From Chrysoporthe austroafricana (taxonomy: Eukaryota; Ascomycota; Sordariomycetes; Diaporthales; Cryphonectriaceae), in contig JYIP02000008.1 of the NCBI GenBank assembly GCA_001051155.2, positions 1,922,001 through 1,986,000 of the forward strand: 64,000 bases of DNA, in the 5' to 3' direction. The notes below the pieces were generated by a model that ran no database searches, was not told the origin of the DNA, and was given only the letters and a program-made list of their open reading frames with translations. Position numbers and translations under genes: made by a program. Numbering within the stretch: position 1 is the stretch's first letter; each line of letters begins with the position of its first letter. Shown piece by piece: positions 35,401 to 46,967 of this stretch.

Positions 35401-37327
35401 GCTCCTGGGGCGAGATGACCGACAGATCAAATATCGAGGGTTTCGGGTCGATATGGATGATATCGAGGCCCGTGTATATGCCGCGATCCCTGAGGCCTAC
35501 CGCGTAGCAGTCTTGCTGAACCACAACAACTTGGTTCTCATACTCACGCCTGAAACGATCCAGGCTCGTACAGCGCAGCTTCAACTTGCGGAATATCTGC
35601 CCTTGCACTTGATGCCGAGAGAAATCCATGTGGTAGCCAACTTACCCACCACTCGCGCTGGAAAACTTGACTACGAATCAACGAGGTGCATGATTGCAGA
35701 ACTTGCAGAGGGTCAAATGATGGACAAGGCGCTTGTGACGAACAACGCTTGCGGTGGAGACTTGTCAGATCTGGAATGGCAGATTGCCGACCTATGGAGA
35801 GAGGTCCTTCAGTTACCGCCGGATCTGATGATATCGCGAGCCTCAAGCTTCATCAGCCTCGGCGGCGAATCCATTACTGCTCTCAGGCTTCGCACCAGAA
35901 TAGAGAGCACACTGGGTGGCCGGATCCCTCTCATACAAATCCTCTCAGCCGCAACCCTGGGCGAAATGGCACTGGCTGTTGCAAGTTCGGTAACGGGACC
36001 ATCTGACAGTACCACACACTCACCAAGCACGACGCAACGCATCACCGAGACTGCCTCACCTCTGTCTACAATGGAGCGTGGTCTCTGCATACTTAATGAG
36101 GGGCGCATGAGCTCGGCTGCCTTGAATGTCAGTCTCTTGTGCGAGCTAAGCCCCTTCATCGACAGACACCGCTTGACATCGTCTCTGAACCGCATACTGT
36201 CTACACACGCTGTGCTACGAAGCCGTTATCATAATCTCCATGATCTCGATACGGCTTTCAGGACTCTTTCGGATACGCCACCAAAAGTGCTGCATGTTGA
36301 TCTGGACTTTGATGCAGATGCAAGGGTAAATGAGCCTTTCAGTCTAGACTCGGAAAATCTGGTGCGCGTATTCATATCCCCGAATCAGATGCTTATCGTT
36401 GCCCATCATATCATCTGTGACCTCGCGGCACTCGGAACAATGATGAGGCAGGTGAACACTCTGTATCGTGGTGTTGAATTTTCGTCAGACGGTCTTGACT
36501 ACTTGGACCCAGAACTGCTGTCCGAGATGGACTCCCAACGGTTGTGTGACCAGCAAAGGCTTCGTTTCTGGGATGGCTACCTAGCAAACAGAAAGAGCAT
36601 GCAAATACGGAGTCTGGACGATGCTGGTGGAGCAGGAGACTCTTTTGTCGTAAGGCTGGGGCCGGAGTCCTGGCCTCAAGTTCAGTTCTTTGCACGATCA
36701 CATGGGGTCACCATTCATCAGTTCTTACTAGCCGTTGTCTCAATGGTTGTGGCTAGCCCAGAGAGCGAAGATGGAAGAGTGGACTCTATCCTTGGAGCAC
36801 CTCACGCGAACCGCGAAGAGAAACAGCACGAGCACACGGTAGGCTTGTTCTTGCAGCCGTTGCCTGTTCGAATACGCTGGTCAGGGAGCAATTCCACCAT
36901 TGATGAAATACTGGCCTCTGTCAAAGAGTCGAGTCAGCAAGCGCTCAGCAACGCTGTTGCTTGGGAAAGGCTTTGTAGGCGCCTGATGGAGCAGGAAGGG
37001 CTGTCGTCCAAGGCCGTCTGCCAAAGTCTGTTCGAATACATGCTGACCGTGCATCGGGTTGCTGACTGGGAAGGTTGCTTGGTGCCTGGCATGTTGCCGC
37101 ATAATAAATTCGCTCGTGGGTGCAGCAAATTCAGCTGCTTGATCGAGTTCTTTGTTAGCAGTGAAGAGACAGACGCGATGATGAGAATCGAATATAGTAA
37201 TAGTTGGGCCGAAGGGAAGGACATTGAAACGCTGGCTTCGAAGATCATATCGACAGCCACAATGATAAGCAGGGGAGCAGCTTGTAGTGAAATACGTGCT
37301 ATGCTGGGTCAGGAACATAGAGACTAA
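32493..37327 (+). CDS. Non-ribosomal peptide synthetase, T-C-A-T-C (1578 aa), GliP-like lacking the first adenylation domain
   Basis: A multimodular peptide synthetase of the kind that forms the diketopiperazine core in ETP pathways. Exons 32493-33198 and 33297-37327; the 98-bp intron (GTACGT, CTGAC branch, GATAG) restores VHHALVDGFS in frame. Order of domains: carrier T1 (NGGDSIHAL, Ser about 42), condensation C1 (HHALVDG at 239-245), adenylation A (FTSGSSGKPKG about 709, MYWPTEAT, YKTGDRG, GRDDRQIKYRGFRVD about 940, TRAGKLD), carrier T2 (LGGESITAL about 1093), terminal condensation (HHIICDL about 1271). GliP and SirP are A-T-C-A-T-C(-T). Here the protein starts at T1 with no preceding adenylation domain, and no terminal T is seen. 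Either loading of T1 occurs in trans or the gene has been decapitated. The reading frame itself is intact. A tRNA-like or thioesterase release domain is absent, as in GliP. Confidence 0.88.
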
Positions 37328-38777
37328 GGAGCGAATGAGATAATTATGCCATAGCTGCGATAGTTAGATTACAAATATAGTTGACTGCATGAAATCTCGA
37401 GCGGCATATCGGACCACAAATCGTTGCAATAAGCATCTTCTCTGGTAATTCTTCTAACTCTAAAGTCAACTCTTATGAAGCTTTTTGATATATATATGTA
37501 TATATGTATAAGACAGTTCAAATAATTAACGAAAATGACCTATTCAAAGGAAATCATTTGAAGCCGGCGATAACCCGCTGCGGTTAAACACTTGGCACAT
37601 TATGGATTTGCTAGATAATATCACTCTAATTATACGCCTACTGTAAGCGTTTAACGATAGTCAAATGCAGTAACTTTATAACTACTCTATATACGAGTAT
37701 ATAGCATTTATAGATAGAACAAATATTGCAATTACTAGAGAACTCCAGAGAATTGTTATTTGAGTTAGCAGTCTATAATTTTGTTGTGTTGGCATTGTTG
37801 TAGTAAGGTCGGTATGCTGAATATTGAAGCAGTTGTGTAGGTGGCTGATATGATAAACAGAATGAGATGAGGCACCGTGAATAATGTCCTCAGCTTTGAA
37901 TAATTCTGTTTTTTACATCTTGCCTTTTTGACTATTAAATTATAACTAGGATATCAAGAGAACCAATAAGGTCGACTCTCTAAGTTCAGGTCTTGCCTAA
38001 GCTTAGATCTCTGCATTATGTCGTTTGATTAATCTCGACCGTGACACTGTATTGGAAGATGTTAAGATATTGAATAGGATCTTTTATAGTCTATAGGTTG
38101 AAAGAACAGGCTGAAAGATTGAGAGTCCAATAGTCCAGGTTTTTGGGCATCCGCAATGTTCCTGAATATCCAGACAAGCCAACTTGACAAACTAAATATA
38201 CCACCCAATCAATATTATTGAAATTGAATTTCTTGTGGTAGCTTTTTAACTATTTTCCTAAGGTCAATGCTCCCCAACTGGAAGCAATATTCGAAGCCTG
38301 ATATTAATGTATATGGCATGAATTATATTGAATTAGCAACTCGAACCATATTGCTGAATTCACTTGAGAGGTAGATAGTTCGTCTGAGTATTTAGTAAGG
38401 AACTTGATTGTCATTCAGTGAGACTTAGGGGGATCGAGATAAAAGAAGAAAAAAAGCAAAAAATGGAGGAAGGAAGGACGGAAGGACGGAAGGAAGGAAG
38501 GAAGGAAGGAAGGAAGGAAGGAAGGAAGGAAGGAAGGAAGGAAGACAAGAGAAATAAAGAGATGAAGAAAACAAGCCATCTTAAATGATTTAAAATTTTA
38601 GATCAAAGAGATATGGTAATAGTACTAATAACTACAGGATGGATAAGAGGACAAATAAATAATAAATTGCTACAATATCAGAACGTGCTACAAACAGCTT
38701 ACGATTTTGTCAAATGCGAGCCCCGCTCTAAAGAATTATATTGGCACGAATGTGGCTCTCTCCACAGAAATCAGCTA
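37328..38777. other. AT-rich intergenic region downstream of the NRPS
   Basis: About 1.45 kb without a credible gene. It contains ATATATATGTATATATGTAT near 37490 and the GGAA microsatellite at 38465-38543. The transposon inserted at its right end (TA target at 38776). Confidence 0.5.
38465..38543. repeat. GGAA microsatellite
   Basis: About 79 bp of (GGAA)n with two GGAC interruptions near the left end (38473-38490), preceded by an A-rich run. Simple sequence. Confidence 0.9.
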
Positions 38778-40630
38778 AGTCGCCACACCCCTTAGCCGCC
38801 CACCCCCCCTAGCCGCCCACCCTGCTGCCACACTGCCATTTCGACCTGTTCCTTAACACTCTTTGATTTCTCAACCATTTCTTGACGAAATCTTTTCATT
38901 CTTTCAGCAAAGTTCCATCAATGGTTCAAGATGACCTATCTCGAAATTAATCTCCAGCGAGCCATTATTGCAATCAGGGCTGGTATATCTCAAAGGACCG
39001 CCTTTTCCGAATATAGCGTTCCAAGAGGTACTCTAAGGGAATATCTGGCAGGCGCCTAGCTACGAAAAATCGCTTACGAAGGAAACCAAAGGCTCTCTAC
39101 CGTTCAGGAAAGAGAATTAGGCCTTTGGGCTATAGCTTAAGCTGATATGGGCTTTCTTCCGATTTATTAAGAACTGAAAGCATTTGCTTAGCGAATCCTT
39201 ATAATCAAAAGCGACTTTTAGCCTTTAGGGAAGAACTAGCTAATAGCTTTTCTATAGCGTAATCCGATCTTTAAGATTTAGAAGGCTAGACGAATCAATT
39301 TAGCTCGAATAAACGAAATTCGAATAGAAGTAATTCGGCTTTAATTTCAGATTTTCTAGCAGCTACGAATAAGCTTAATAAAACTAGCTAATAAGTAGAA
39401 TATAGATAAGGCTGGAATAATTGAAAGCTAGAGGGAAAACGGTTTGGTTTTTAGAAGCTTTTAGAATTATTTAATATAGAAAAAATAGCTTAGTTCGTAT
39501 ATCTAAATTTCGTTTCTGGAATATATATCGGTTTAAGGCAATTATTTCTTTCTTTTCGTAATATTTAAAGGAAAAATAGTCTAATAATAATATTTCCCTT
39601 GCAATTTCGAGCTTTTCCGAATTTAATAGTTTACTATTACAATAAACGGCTAAACGAATAACGAAATAGCTTTCGAATAGCAAAAAAAAATCTTTATATT
39701 ATATATTAAGCTAAAAATCTTAATAGAAATTAAGCTATTAATTCTAAATAGCTACGGAAGCTATATAACCGAAGAATTTATATAGCTTTATTTTTCGAAT
39801 AATATTCAGCTAATTTATTTACCCCTTTATACTTTATATATTTTCTAGCCGCTTAATCTGAAAATTTTCTCGTTTTTGAAAAGGGCATATCGAAAAAGGC
39901 TTGGCTTTCTAGATTAGAACGATTTTAGCATAACTAGCAAGCGATTATTCTTCGAAAACTATTATTTGGCCCGTAAAGAGGGCCTTTCCAGCCAGAATAT
40001 TCAGTCTAAATAGAAAGGTACTGGTTTATAGCCAGTAGCCCTGGCTAAGCCGCTCTTAAGCCCTTTCCTTTTCCGGAAAAACGACCAGCCATTTCCCAGC
40101 TAGTCGATTTTAGCTTAGATATCTTTATCAGCTTCAATAGAAGGTCTGCTAGCATTTTTAGCCCTTTCCGAGAAATACAGAACCCCTAAGAGGATTAAAG
40201 AGCTTAAAGCTTAAATTTAAGAAATTCAGAAGCTAATAGGGCCCTTGCCAATATGCCAAATACTCTTTAGAAAGATCGTTAAGGGATAGGAAGAAAGGGA
40301 CCTGGTAGAGGCAAGGGACTAGCGAAAAATTCGAATTCTAGAAGCTCAGAATGCGGCTCTGAAGCCCTTAAAAAGAAAGAAGGTCGATATTAGTCTGAAT
40401 TCGAAGTTCGTCAATATCGATACTATACGGAAGGCTCAAATCAAAGCCGATCGTGATAGGAATGCTATAGGCGAAAAGAGAGAGGTCGAAATACCCTTGG
40501 CTGAAGAGGACTGTATTATTGTAGCTTGAATGGTTGAAAAATCAACAAGTGAAATATGGGTATGAAATCTGGGGGGGGGTTGTCAAGGTGGGCGGCTAGG
40601 GGGGGTGGGCGGCTAAGGGGTGTGGCGTCT
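38778..40630 (+). mobile_element. Fot1/pogo-like DNA transposon, full length (1853 bp), RIP-inactivated
   Basis: Terminal inverted repeats of at least 41 bp (38781 onward and ending at 40627) start CGCCACACCCCTTAGCC and contain two tandem CCGCCCACC blocks. The element is flanked by TA on both sides (38776-38777 and 40631-40632), the target duplication of Tc1/mariner-pogo elements. The internal transposase starts at MTYLEINLQRAIIAIRAGIS (38931) and is full of TAG/TAA stops at CAG/CAA positions. The C-terminal part (KRIKELKA...LEAQNAALKPLKRKK, about 40190-40375) is typical of Fot1/Tan1-type transposases. It sits inside the cluster, between the NRPS and the second P450. Confidence 0.88.
38931..40530 (+). 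pseudogene. Transposase relic of the Fot1/pogo-like element
   Basis: A psq-like helix-turn-helix N-terminus is followed by a CENP-B-type region (RLSTVQERELGLWAI) and a degraded DDE core. The C-terminal basic/coiled part is readable around 40190-40500. Dozens of TAG/TAA codons and AT enrichment in the middle (39300-39950) are in line with RIP. Not functional. Confidence 0.8.
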
Positions 40631-40764
40631 TACTCATAGAATGTCAAGGGACACTATATATTTTTTAGGTCTTGCGATCATCCTTGGACGCCTTCAAAGG
40701 ACTGTTTCCTTCTCGACCCTGGTAATAATCTGTTTGCCCATACATACTCGAATCAGACAAACAA

Positions 40765-42652
40765 CTATTTCTTGCTCTTACTCCATCTGAGCCTTATCTT
40801 CTGAGCTCTGTTGGGCCCAAATTGCCCTTCAATTGTCTCCCTCTGGGGTCGTTCCATTGCGGGACTTGGCCATTCCAGGTCGTAGTCCACGAAAAGCTTG
40901 GTAAAAATCAGCTTCGCTTGACGTATACAATAATATCTTCCAGGACACGCATGTTTTCCGTAACCGAACCTGCAAACCACTTGATTAGTTATGCTAATGT
41001 ATTAATGTAGGATCATTTCAGTTCACTTACATCAAATTCTCGGGTGATGAAGTAGATGCTGCCCATCGGTACTCAGTTGTCGAGTCTTCTCCTCTCGCGT
41101 CCCGGAAATTCACAAAGCGGTATGCATCAAATTCGGCCGCATTGTCCCACTGATCGTTTTCTTTCATGATCGCCATGATTGGGAACGTCAACCTTGTGCC
41201 CTGCGGCACTGTGAGACCATCTGAGAAAGTAAATATCGCATCCGTTACAAGCCGCGAGCATCCAGCTAAAGTCCATTTAGAACCTTTTGAATTGTGTCTT
41301 TAAGAACAAAGGAAGCAGACACTTACTCGACCCTGTCGGAAAGACCCTGTTAAGCTCTCTTAAGAAACTATCCTGTAGAAATAATTCTTGGAGCATCTTC
41401 TCTGTCCAGCCATGCTTTGCAATGGCTGCATTTGCTTCCTTTCGTAGATCTTCCACAAGTTTCGGACTCATCAATGCCTGAAATATCATCTCTGTTATCA
41501 ATGCTCCTGGGGTAAGGCTGCCTGCAAATAGGTTATGGAGAACTTCGAGTGAGATACGGTGAGGGTCCATCTTTTCATTGCTGGTCAAGTCCAGAGTCCA
41601 TTTAATGCCATCATTTCCCTTGTACGCTGGGTCCTCGTTGTTCCTCTGATCTATTCGTCTTGCAACCACTGGCTCCAGGACATTCATAGCTTGATTCAGA
41701 TGTCGCTTGTGTGAGAGGATAATCAACCTGGACAAGGCATTGCGTAGTGGCCTGAAAGGCAGATGTATAATGATCAAGGCGTGCATAAAAATCGATTGTT
41801 GGAAATTCATCGAGAGTCGCAGAAAGTTTGCATCTCGACTCAGCTCACGACAAACCAAGACACGACAAGCCACTTGGTTAGTCAAATTGGAAATGGTGTC
41901 AGCTACTAGAAATTCCGTCCATTCTGAAAGATATCAGCACATGGGCGGTAGAATCATATCGATTTGGAAATACCTTTGGCTGTGCCAATGTGACTTTCGA
42001 ATGCGTGGTCCATTTCATCTACCACAATGGGTGTCAACGTAGCTGTGAGTTTCAGTTAGAACATTTCCTTCTTCTCATCTATAGCCTGCACTAGGCCTAT
42101 AAAAAGAACAAAAAACGCACGAAGTTGGGTGTTCATGCCCTTCTTGATGACCAGGGCCATCTTGTCATCATGGTAAAGGTCGCCAACAGACAGACCCAAA
42201 CGGAGTGCCTTTGATTAACACATCAGATAAACTCTCCATAATGTTGCTTTCGGGTAACTTACATCGCTTATCACTTGAAAGAAGCTCAGACTGGTGCTCT
42301 TGCTGTGTTTGAGATCCGCCAAATGCTGTGGCCCAAGAACGAGCCAGTCAAGTGCCCACCATCTCAATGCAAACGGGCCCTTGCTCTGACGCTGGGGTTA
42401 GTTTTTGTCTTGCACACCTCATAATCCTATCTATACTGTGCATACTTGATGATAACCTTGGCCTACCAGCTCATGAACTGGTTTCGATGGGAGGAAAGAC
42501 AAGTACCAAGGCAGCCCAACCCGTGGAAAGCGATTGTAAGGATCGGTGGGTTTGAACAAAATGACAGTCGAGATAATGAGTGCACAGAACACCAATAAGC
42601 TTCCTATCGACTTTTCATCAACAGCACTAATGTTGCCAATTGAGACCGCCAT
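40765..42652 (-). CDS. Cytochrome P450 (509 aa, seven exons)
   Basis: A membrane-anchored haem-thiolate monooxygenase for oxidation of the pathway scaffold. Exons (minus): 42446-42652, 42263-42391, 42121-42208, 41974-42042, 41327-41923, 41031-41265, 40765-40969. All junctions are GT-AG and the sum is exactly 510 codons. An N-terminal transmembrane anchor (SLLVFCALIISTVILF) is followed by SKGPFALRWWALDWLVLGP. The I-helix region has LHNLFAGSLTPGA, the K-helix is LRELNR (ExxR), PQGTRLTFPIMAIM follows, and the haem loop is FGYGKHACPGR with Cys as ligand. This style of P450 (CPGR haem loop and SPENLMFGYGKH) is common in fungal metabolite clusters. It is intact, unlike the P450 at 23784. Divergent from the acyltransferase at 43048. 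Confidence 0.88.
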
Positions 42653-43047
42653 GATGACCTTGACCTTGTCAGAATTCAGTGGCTAATGTGGGTACGTTGG
42701 TGAAGTCGCGGATTCAAAGAGGCACCAAGAGAGCAGCCGACAAATTACGTATGTACAGATCTACTAAGCCTGTATCTAGTACTCCAGGCATTCCTATCAG
42801 CATCTAGACCGCGAAGCCATGCAGCCGGAAGCCGGAACCTCTAGTTCGGGTGCCGCTACCCCGCTGCCTATGCCGGCCAAATCTGCGTGTACATGTACGT
42901 TATGTTCAATGCTTGACTCAGTTTGCCGACACGGATCTGGTATTTATTCTCTGTGTAAGTTAACTGGGATCTGCTCATTCAAGGCCGATTCGGATTCATG
43001 ATTCCTAACGTTGTGCTTTCCACTGAGCAACATCCGAGTCGATAGTC

Positions 43048-44451
43048 ATGGGTAACTCAACGTTGATGACACAGCTCGAGGACCGTTCCATAGCGAACGA
43101 CGTCTTTTTGGAACCAGAAGACTCTATTGTCCCACATATTGCCTTATATTTCATCCAAATTCTGGCTTTGGCCTTGCCAAAGTTTTCCGGGCGACGTTTC
43201 ATCGTCTCCGGTATCCTCCTGGCCTTGATGGTCGAAGCACAACTTCACCCCCATTTCACCCACAATATCGGCCTGGCGCAGCTCTTCTGCATCCAGTGGA
43301 GCTTCTGGCTCGCCACCATGGAGAAGTTCCTTCTCTCTGGAGAAGATGGTCCTGAGGCTCATTTCTGGAGGGAAGATGAGGGCCAGAGGGAAGCTGAGAA
43401 GTATTCCGCATTCAGTCTTCGTAAGCTGAAGTGGGCCTTCATGCTCATTGTCAATCAGAGGGGCATCGGTTGGAACCACCAGGTGAAGAACGTCCCCGCG
43501 GTCTCAGAGAGAAGCACGTCAGAATTTCTACTCAAGAGGATTTTCCAATTCATCAAGAATTTCCTCTTGGCGGACTTGCTGTTCCACCTGACCATAAGGT
43601 TCTTCTACACCAATCCCAACACCGGCGCCGTTGGAGACATCAACTCGAAGTATATAACTCTGGAGTACGCATGCCCGGGATGGCGCTTCACGACGATTTT
43701 CGTCTTCGCCGCCGCGCCGTACTTTGCTCTCTCTGCACAGTACTCACTCATCTCGGCTATTTGTGTTGCCCTTGGGCTTGGAGGGCCCAAGGTAGGGAAT
43801 CTAAACTCCCAAGGCTTTCTTGGTGTGGATCGTAGAATGCTAATGAGAAACGATGAAGGATTGGCCAGACCCATTCAACCCGATCAGCGAAGCAACCACA
43901 GTCCGCAACTTCTGGGGAAAGTACTGGCATCAGTTTATCCGTAGAGCAAGTCTTGCCTCCCCCTTTACCATTGAAAACGTGTTACATTGTCTAAAAAAAT
44001 TGAGTGCTAATAGCCACTTTCTACCTGGGCCAACGCACTTGTCGATATGCTGGGCATCTGCCACGGCACGAACTTATCGTCCTATACCCAATTGTGGTTC
44101 AGCTTCATCGTGTCCGGCTTTTTCCATGCGCGATCGCAGGCCCTGTTTCCTGCGCCTCTGAACGTAACAGCTGCCGAGAACATTCACCCTATTTTCTTTT
44201 TCTTTGTTCTCCAGGCAGGGGCCATCACCTTTGAAGACTTTGTCCAGTGGATGTGGTGCACAGCTCTAGGAATGGGAAAGGGCGAGACGAAATGGAGGAA
44301 GGCGGCGGGTTATCTCTGGGTTGTAGGCTGGCTGTGGTACAGCATGAAGCTTCCCGCTTTGGCGTACCTGAAAACCAGGGTGGGAATGGAGAGCCCACTA
44401 CCTTTTACAGTTGTAGGGCCGTGGGTGGAGTACGTGCCTATGCCCTTCTGA
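43048..44451 (+). CDS. MBOAT/wax-synthase-like membrane O-acyltransferase (422 aa)
   Basis: A polytopic membrane acyltransferase of the family that includes fungal acetyltransferases of meroterpenoid and trichothecene clusters. It probably acylates a hydroxyl of the metabolite. Exons 43048-43791, 43859-43945, 44014-44451. Intron 1 is GT-AG. Intron 2 is best explained as a GC-AG intron (GCAAGT...AATAG), because it restores RNFWGKYWHQFIRR-PLSTWANALVDMLGI in frame. Seven or more hydrophobic segments. The WGKYWHQ motif and the candidate catalytic histidine in SGFFHARSQ are characteristic. The start is the ATG at 43048. It shares a 395-bp promoter with the P450 on its left. Substrate unknown. Confidence 0.82.
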
Positions 44452-44961
44452 GCAGAATATTAGGGAAAATGAAATTATCGTCCTTGTCACGATACAAATT
44501 CTGTCCAAGACACAGAACTTGGTTTCATGGGAGGGACTGGAAGGTCGGGTGGTCGACATATCGAGATGCTACTTCTGAGGTGCACTTGGCCAGGTGCCTA
44601 ATTCAACGCTGTCAATCATCGTTCACTAGGAAATTATAGACATTTTCGAGAAGGCCTACAGTCTTCTGATAATACTGGTTGTCGGAGGCAACTCACTATA
44701 GTACGCCATCAGGCCATTGTGCCCTGGGAGGGAACTCTAGGTGATATACTCCGAGCCCCTGACAATTTTCCCTCGGGGAGCTTTGTCCAGAGCCGGCTTT
44801 CTATATAAATTGGCAAGCCTCCCGAGAACCACACGCCTGCCAGTAACAGGAGACGTGCCACTAATACTACTTCTTCACACTGCCAACTTACCCAGGGATA
44901 ACATCACTACGAGATCAAGTACTTCAAAAGTGACTGTTGATACCACCTACGAACAAAGACC

Positions 44962-45944
44962 ATGTCGAACGAACGACCTAAAGAGGCACCGGAATCCTAT
45001 TTCCTCCCTTCCAATTCAGCTGAAGCGGAGAGGCTCATGAGCCAGCATCTTGTCTTGATAGATGCCCTGGGTGGACGAATTGTATTGCCTCCTGTTGACC
45101 TGCAGAAACCGGGCATGAAGATTTTGGATTCGGGGACTGCTGACGGTTCGTATTACGAAGTTTGGATTCTATTTATGTTTCGTCGTAGCTGATAACAAAG
45201 CTGACGAGAACAATAGGTCACTGGATCATCGAGCTCCGCAAGACACTTCTCAACCCATCGATTCACACCTACACCGGCACCGATATCAACCCATCACTTT
45301 TTCCACAGTTAGTTCCTAAAGATACAAGCTTTCAAGTCCAGAATATCGCCCATGAGTGGCCAGCCCATTTCCAGTCGGCATTCGACCTCGTCCACCAGCG
45401 CTTGACCCTCCCCGGCGCGGCACCAGGCCCCCTCCCCGAAGCAATCCGGCGGCTCTTTGCTCTAGTGAAGCCCGGCGGTTGGATCCAGCTCGTGGAGGCC
45501 GAGCAGGAAGGCCCGGAGTCCGGTCCAGTATTCCACGAATTCTTGGCGCTTGTCCGTGGGCTGTTCGATGCTACTGGCGCGGGATGGCACTATGCAAGAG
45601 AGATGAGAGCATGGCTGGAAGATGCGGGCGCAGTGGAAGTGGATGAGTGTATTGTGGACTTGAAGTTTGGGGCCAAGAATCCCGACGAGAGGATGGCTTC
45701 TCTGAGCGCAACTTCTACTGCCAAGGCCATGAATGGCCTGGTTAAGCATGCGAAGAGTAAGTTGACGCCAGACACCAGACGCTTGGTAGTATGGCTGCTG
45801 ATCTTTTATTTAGTAGCAAAAATTTCGACTTTTTCAACCGAGGACATGGACACGCTTGGAGACAGGCTCCTCGCTGAGCTGGTGACGAGAGGGGCTTGTT
45901 ATCGCATCAGATGTGTGTGGGGCCGAAAGAAAGAAGAGGACTGA
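44962..45944 (+). CDS. SAM-dependent methyltransferase, GliN-type (about 284-303 aa)
   Basis: A class I methyltransferase resembling the GliN/TdiE-like group that acts on nitrogen, oxygen or sulfur of fungal metabolites. Exon 1 44962-45145, intron 45146-45216 (GTTCGT...AATAG), then coding to 45944. SAM motif I reads ILDSGTADGHW after splicing. LVHQRLTLPG and KPGGWIQLVEAEQ are the usual motifs III-IV. A further 57-bp segment (45757-45813, GTAAGT...TTTAG) has all signs of an intron. It keeps the frame either way, giving 303 aa unspliced or 284 aa spliced; the spliced form fits the family better. The second residue of motif I is unusual (DSGTADG instead of DxGxGxG). Confidence 0.8.
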
Positions 45945-46118
45945 GGTTTTTTTTTGTTTTTTTTTTTTTCTCTTCTGTAAAGGCAGCGTAGTCATATGAT
46001 TAGTGAATTCTGCCTCTCGCTTTTTGACTTTCCTTTCACATAGACTGAACTATCACGGCCGGAGCAAGAAGAAAGAAGTGATGTGACCATGGGAGATTGA
46101 CCAAACAAAGCATCTTGT

Positions 46119-46967
46119 TCACTCAGACTTTCGCACGATGGCAATCTGAGCAGTAGCCTTCAGTGTGATATTCCCATCTCCGTCCACCTGGTATCCAGGC
46201 TCCTTGGTGAGGAGCTCCTTGTACTTGGCCACAGCCTCGTCCCACCTCTCGTCATCCTCCTTGGTCCACCCGCCCTTTGGCTGCCCAATAGAGCTCCATA
46301 TTGCGGTGGCGAACTCGTCTATATCCTGCACCGGCAGCAGGGCCGCCTTCTCGTACAGCTTCACATCCTCAAACTTGAACCCGCCCTTGACCAATAAGCT
46401 CCTGATATACTCTCGATCCGAGTGTTGCGGATGCGGTTCGATGCTGAGCCGCGCGTCAGGGCCCCAGAGCGCCCGGCGCGTCTTCTGAGCGCATTCGCCC
46501 TGCGGGATGTGCAACCAAAAGGCCGTCACAGCTGTGCCTCCCGGCTTGAGCGTACGGTATATCTCGTGGGCGGCTGCGACCGGATTGTCAATGATAGGCA
46601 GGCCGAAGGATAAAAAGACATGTGAGAAGGTATTGTCCGCAAACGCCAATTTCTGGACGTCCATGACCTGGGCACTCGTTGGCCACCTCTTGGCCTTCGC
46701 CACATCGTTATAGATGGCTGTCATGGGCGGGGCCGCATCCGTGGCATGGATCTTGATGGTGCTGGGCGGCGACAGGGCGAGGATACTCTCTGTGACCGGG
46801 CCCAAGCCGCAGGCCGAGTCGTGAATAACAGAATCCGGAGCGAAGGCGGGAAGGAGGGTCATCTCGTAGTTGGCAATGGTGAGAGTCTCGTCAGCGCCGA
46901 TGATGGCAAATAGCTTGCCATCGAAAGGCATGACCTTCTTGGGAACGAAGCCAGTTGGAGCCGACAT
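46119..46967 (-). CDS. SAM-dependent methyltransferase, UbiE/LaeA-like (282 aa)
   Basis: A single-exon class I methyltransferase. The ATG at 46967 (MSAPTGFVPKKVMPFDG) is chosen because the upstream extension lacks family features. Motif I is IHDSACGLGPVTE, motif II/III VMDVQKLAFADNTFSHVFLSFG, and the post-motif EIYRTLKPGGTAVTAFW is typical. It is tail-to-tail with the methyltransferase at 44962 and shares a 1-kb upstream region with the MFS gene at 48014. No damage is visible. The methyl acceptor is unknown; thiol S-methylation in ETP clusters is catalysed by proteins of this general kind. Confidence 0.8.
   Translation of the reverse strand: MSAPTGFVPKKVMPFDGKLFAIIGADETLTIANYEMTLLPAFAPDSVIHDSACGLGPVTESILALSPPSTIKIHATDAAPPMTAIYNDVAKAKRWPTSAQVMDVQKLAFADNTFSHVFLSFGLPIIDNPVAAAHEIYRTLKPGGTAVTAFWLHIPQGECAQKTRRALWGPDARLSIEPHPQHSDREYIRSLLVKGGFKFEDVKLYEKAALLPVQDIDEFATAIWSSIGQPKGGWTKEDDERWDEAVAKYKELLTKEPGYQVDGDGNITLKATAQIAIVRKSE

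Noticed and set aside
35544..36701. Antisense frames over the NRPS
   Set aside because: Shadows of the coding strand without recognisable motifs.
39471..39683. 70-codon minus-strand frame in the Fot1-like element
   Set aside because: A by-product of AT-rich RIP-mutated sequence on the non-coding strand.
43979..44013. 35-bp GT-AG intron in the acyltransferase gene
   Set aside because: Too short for fungal splicing; the GC-AG alternative of 68 bp gives a better protein.
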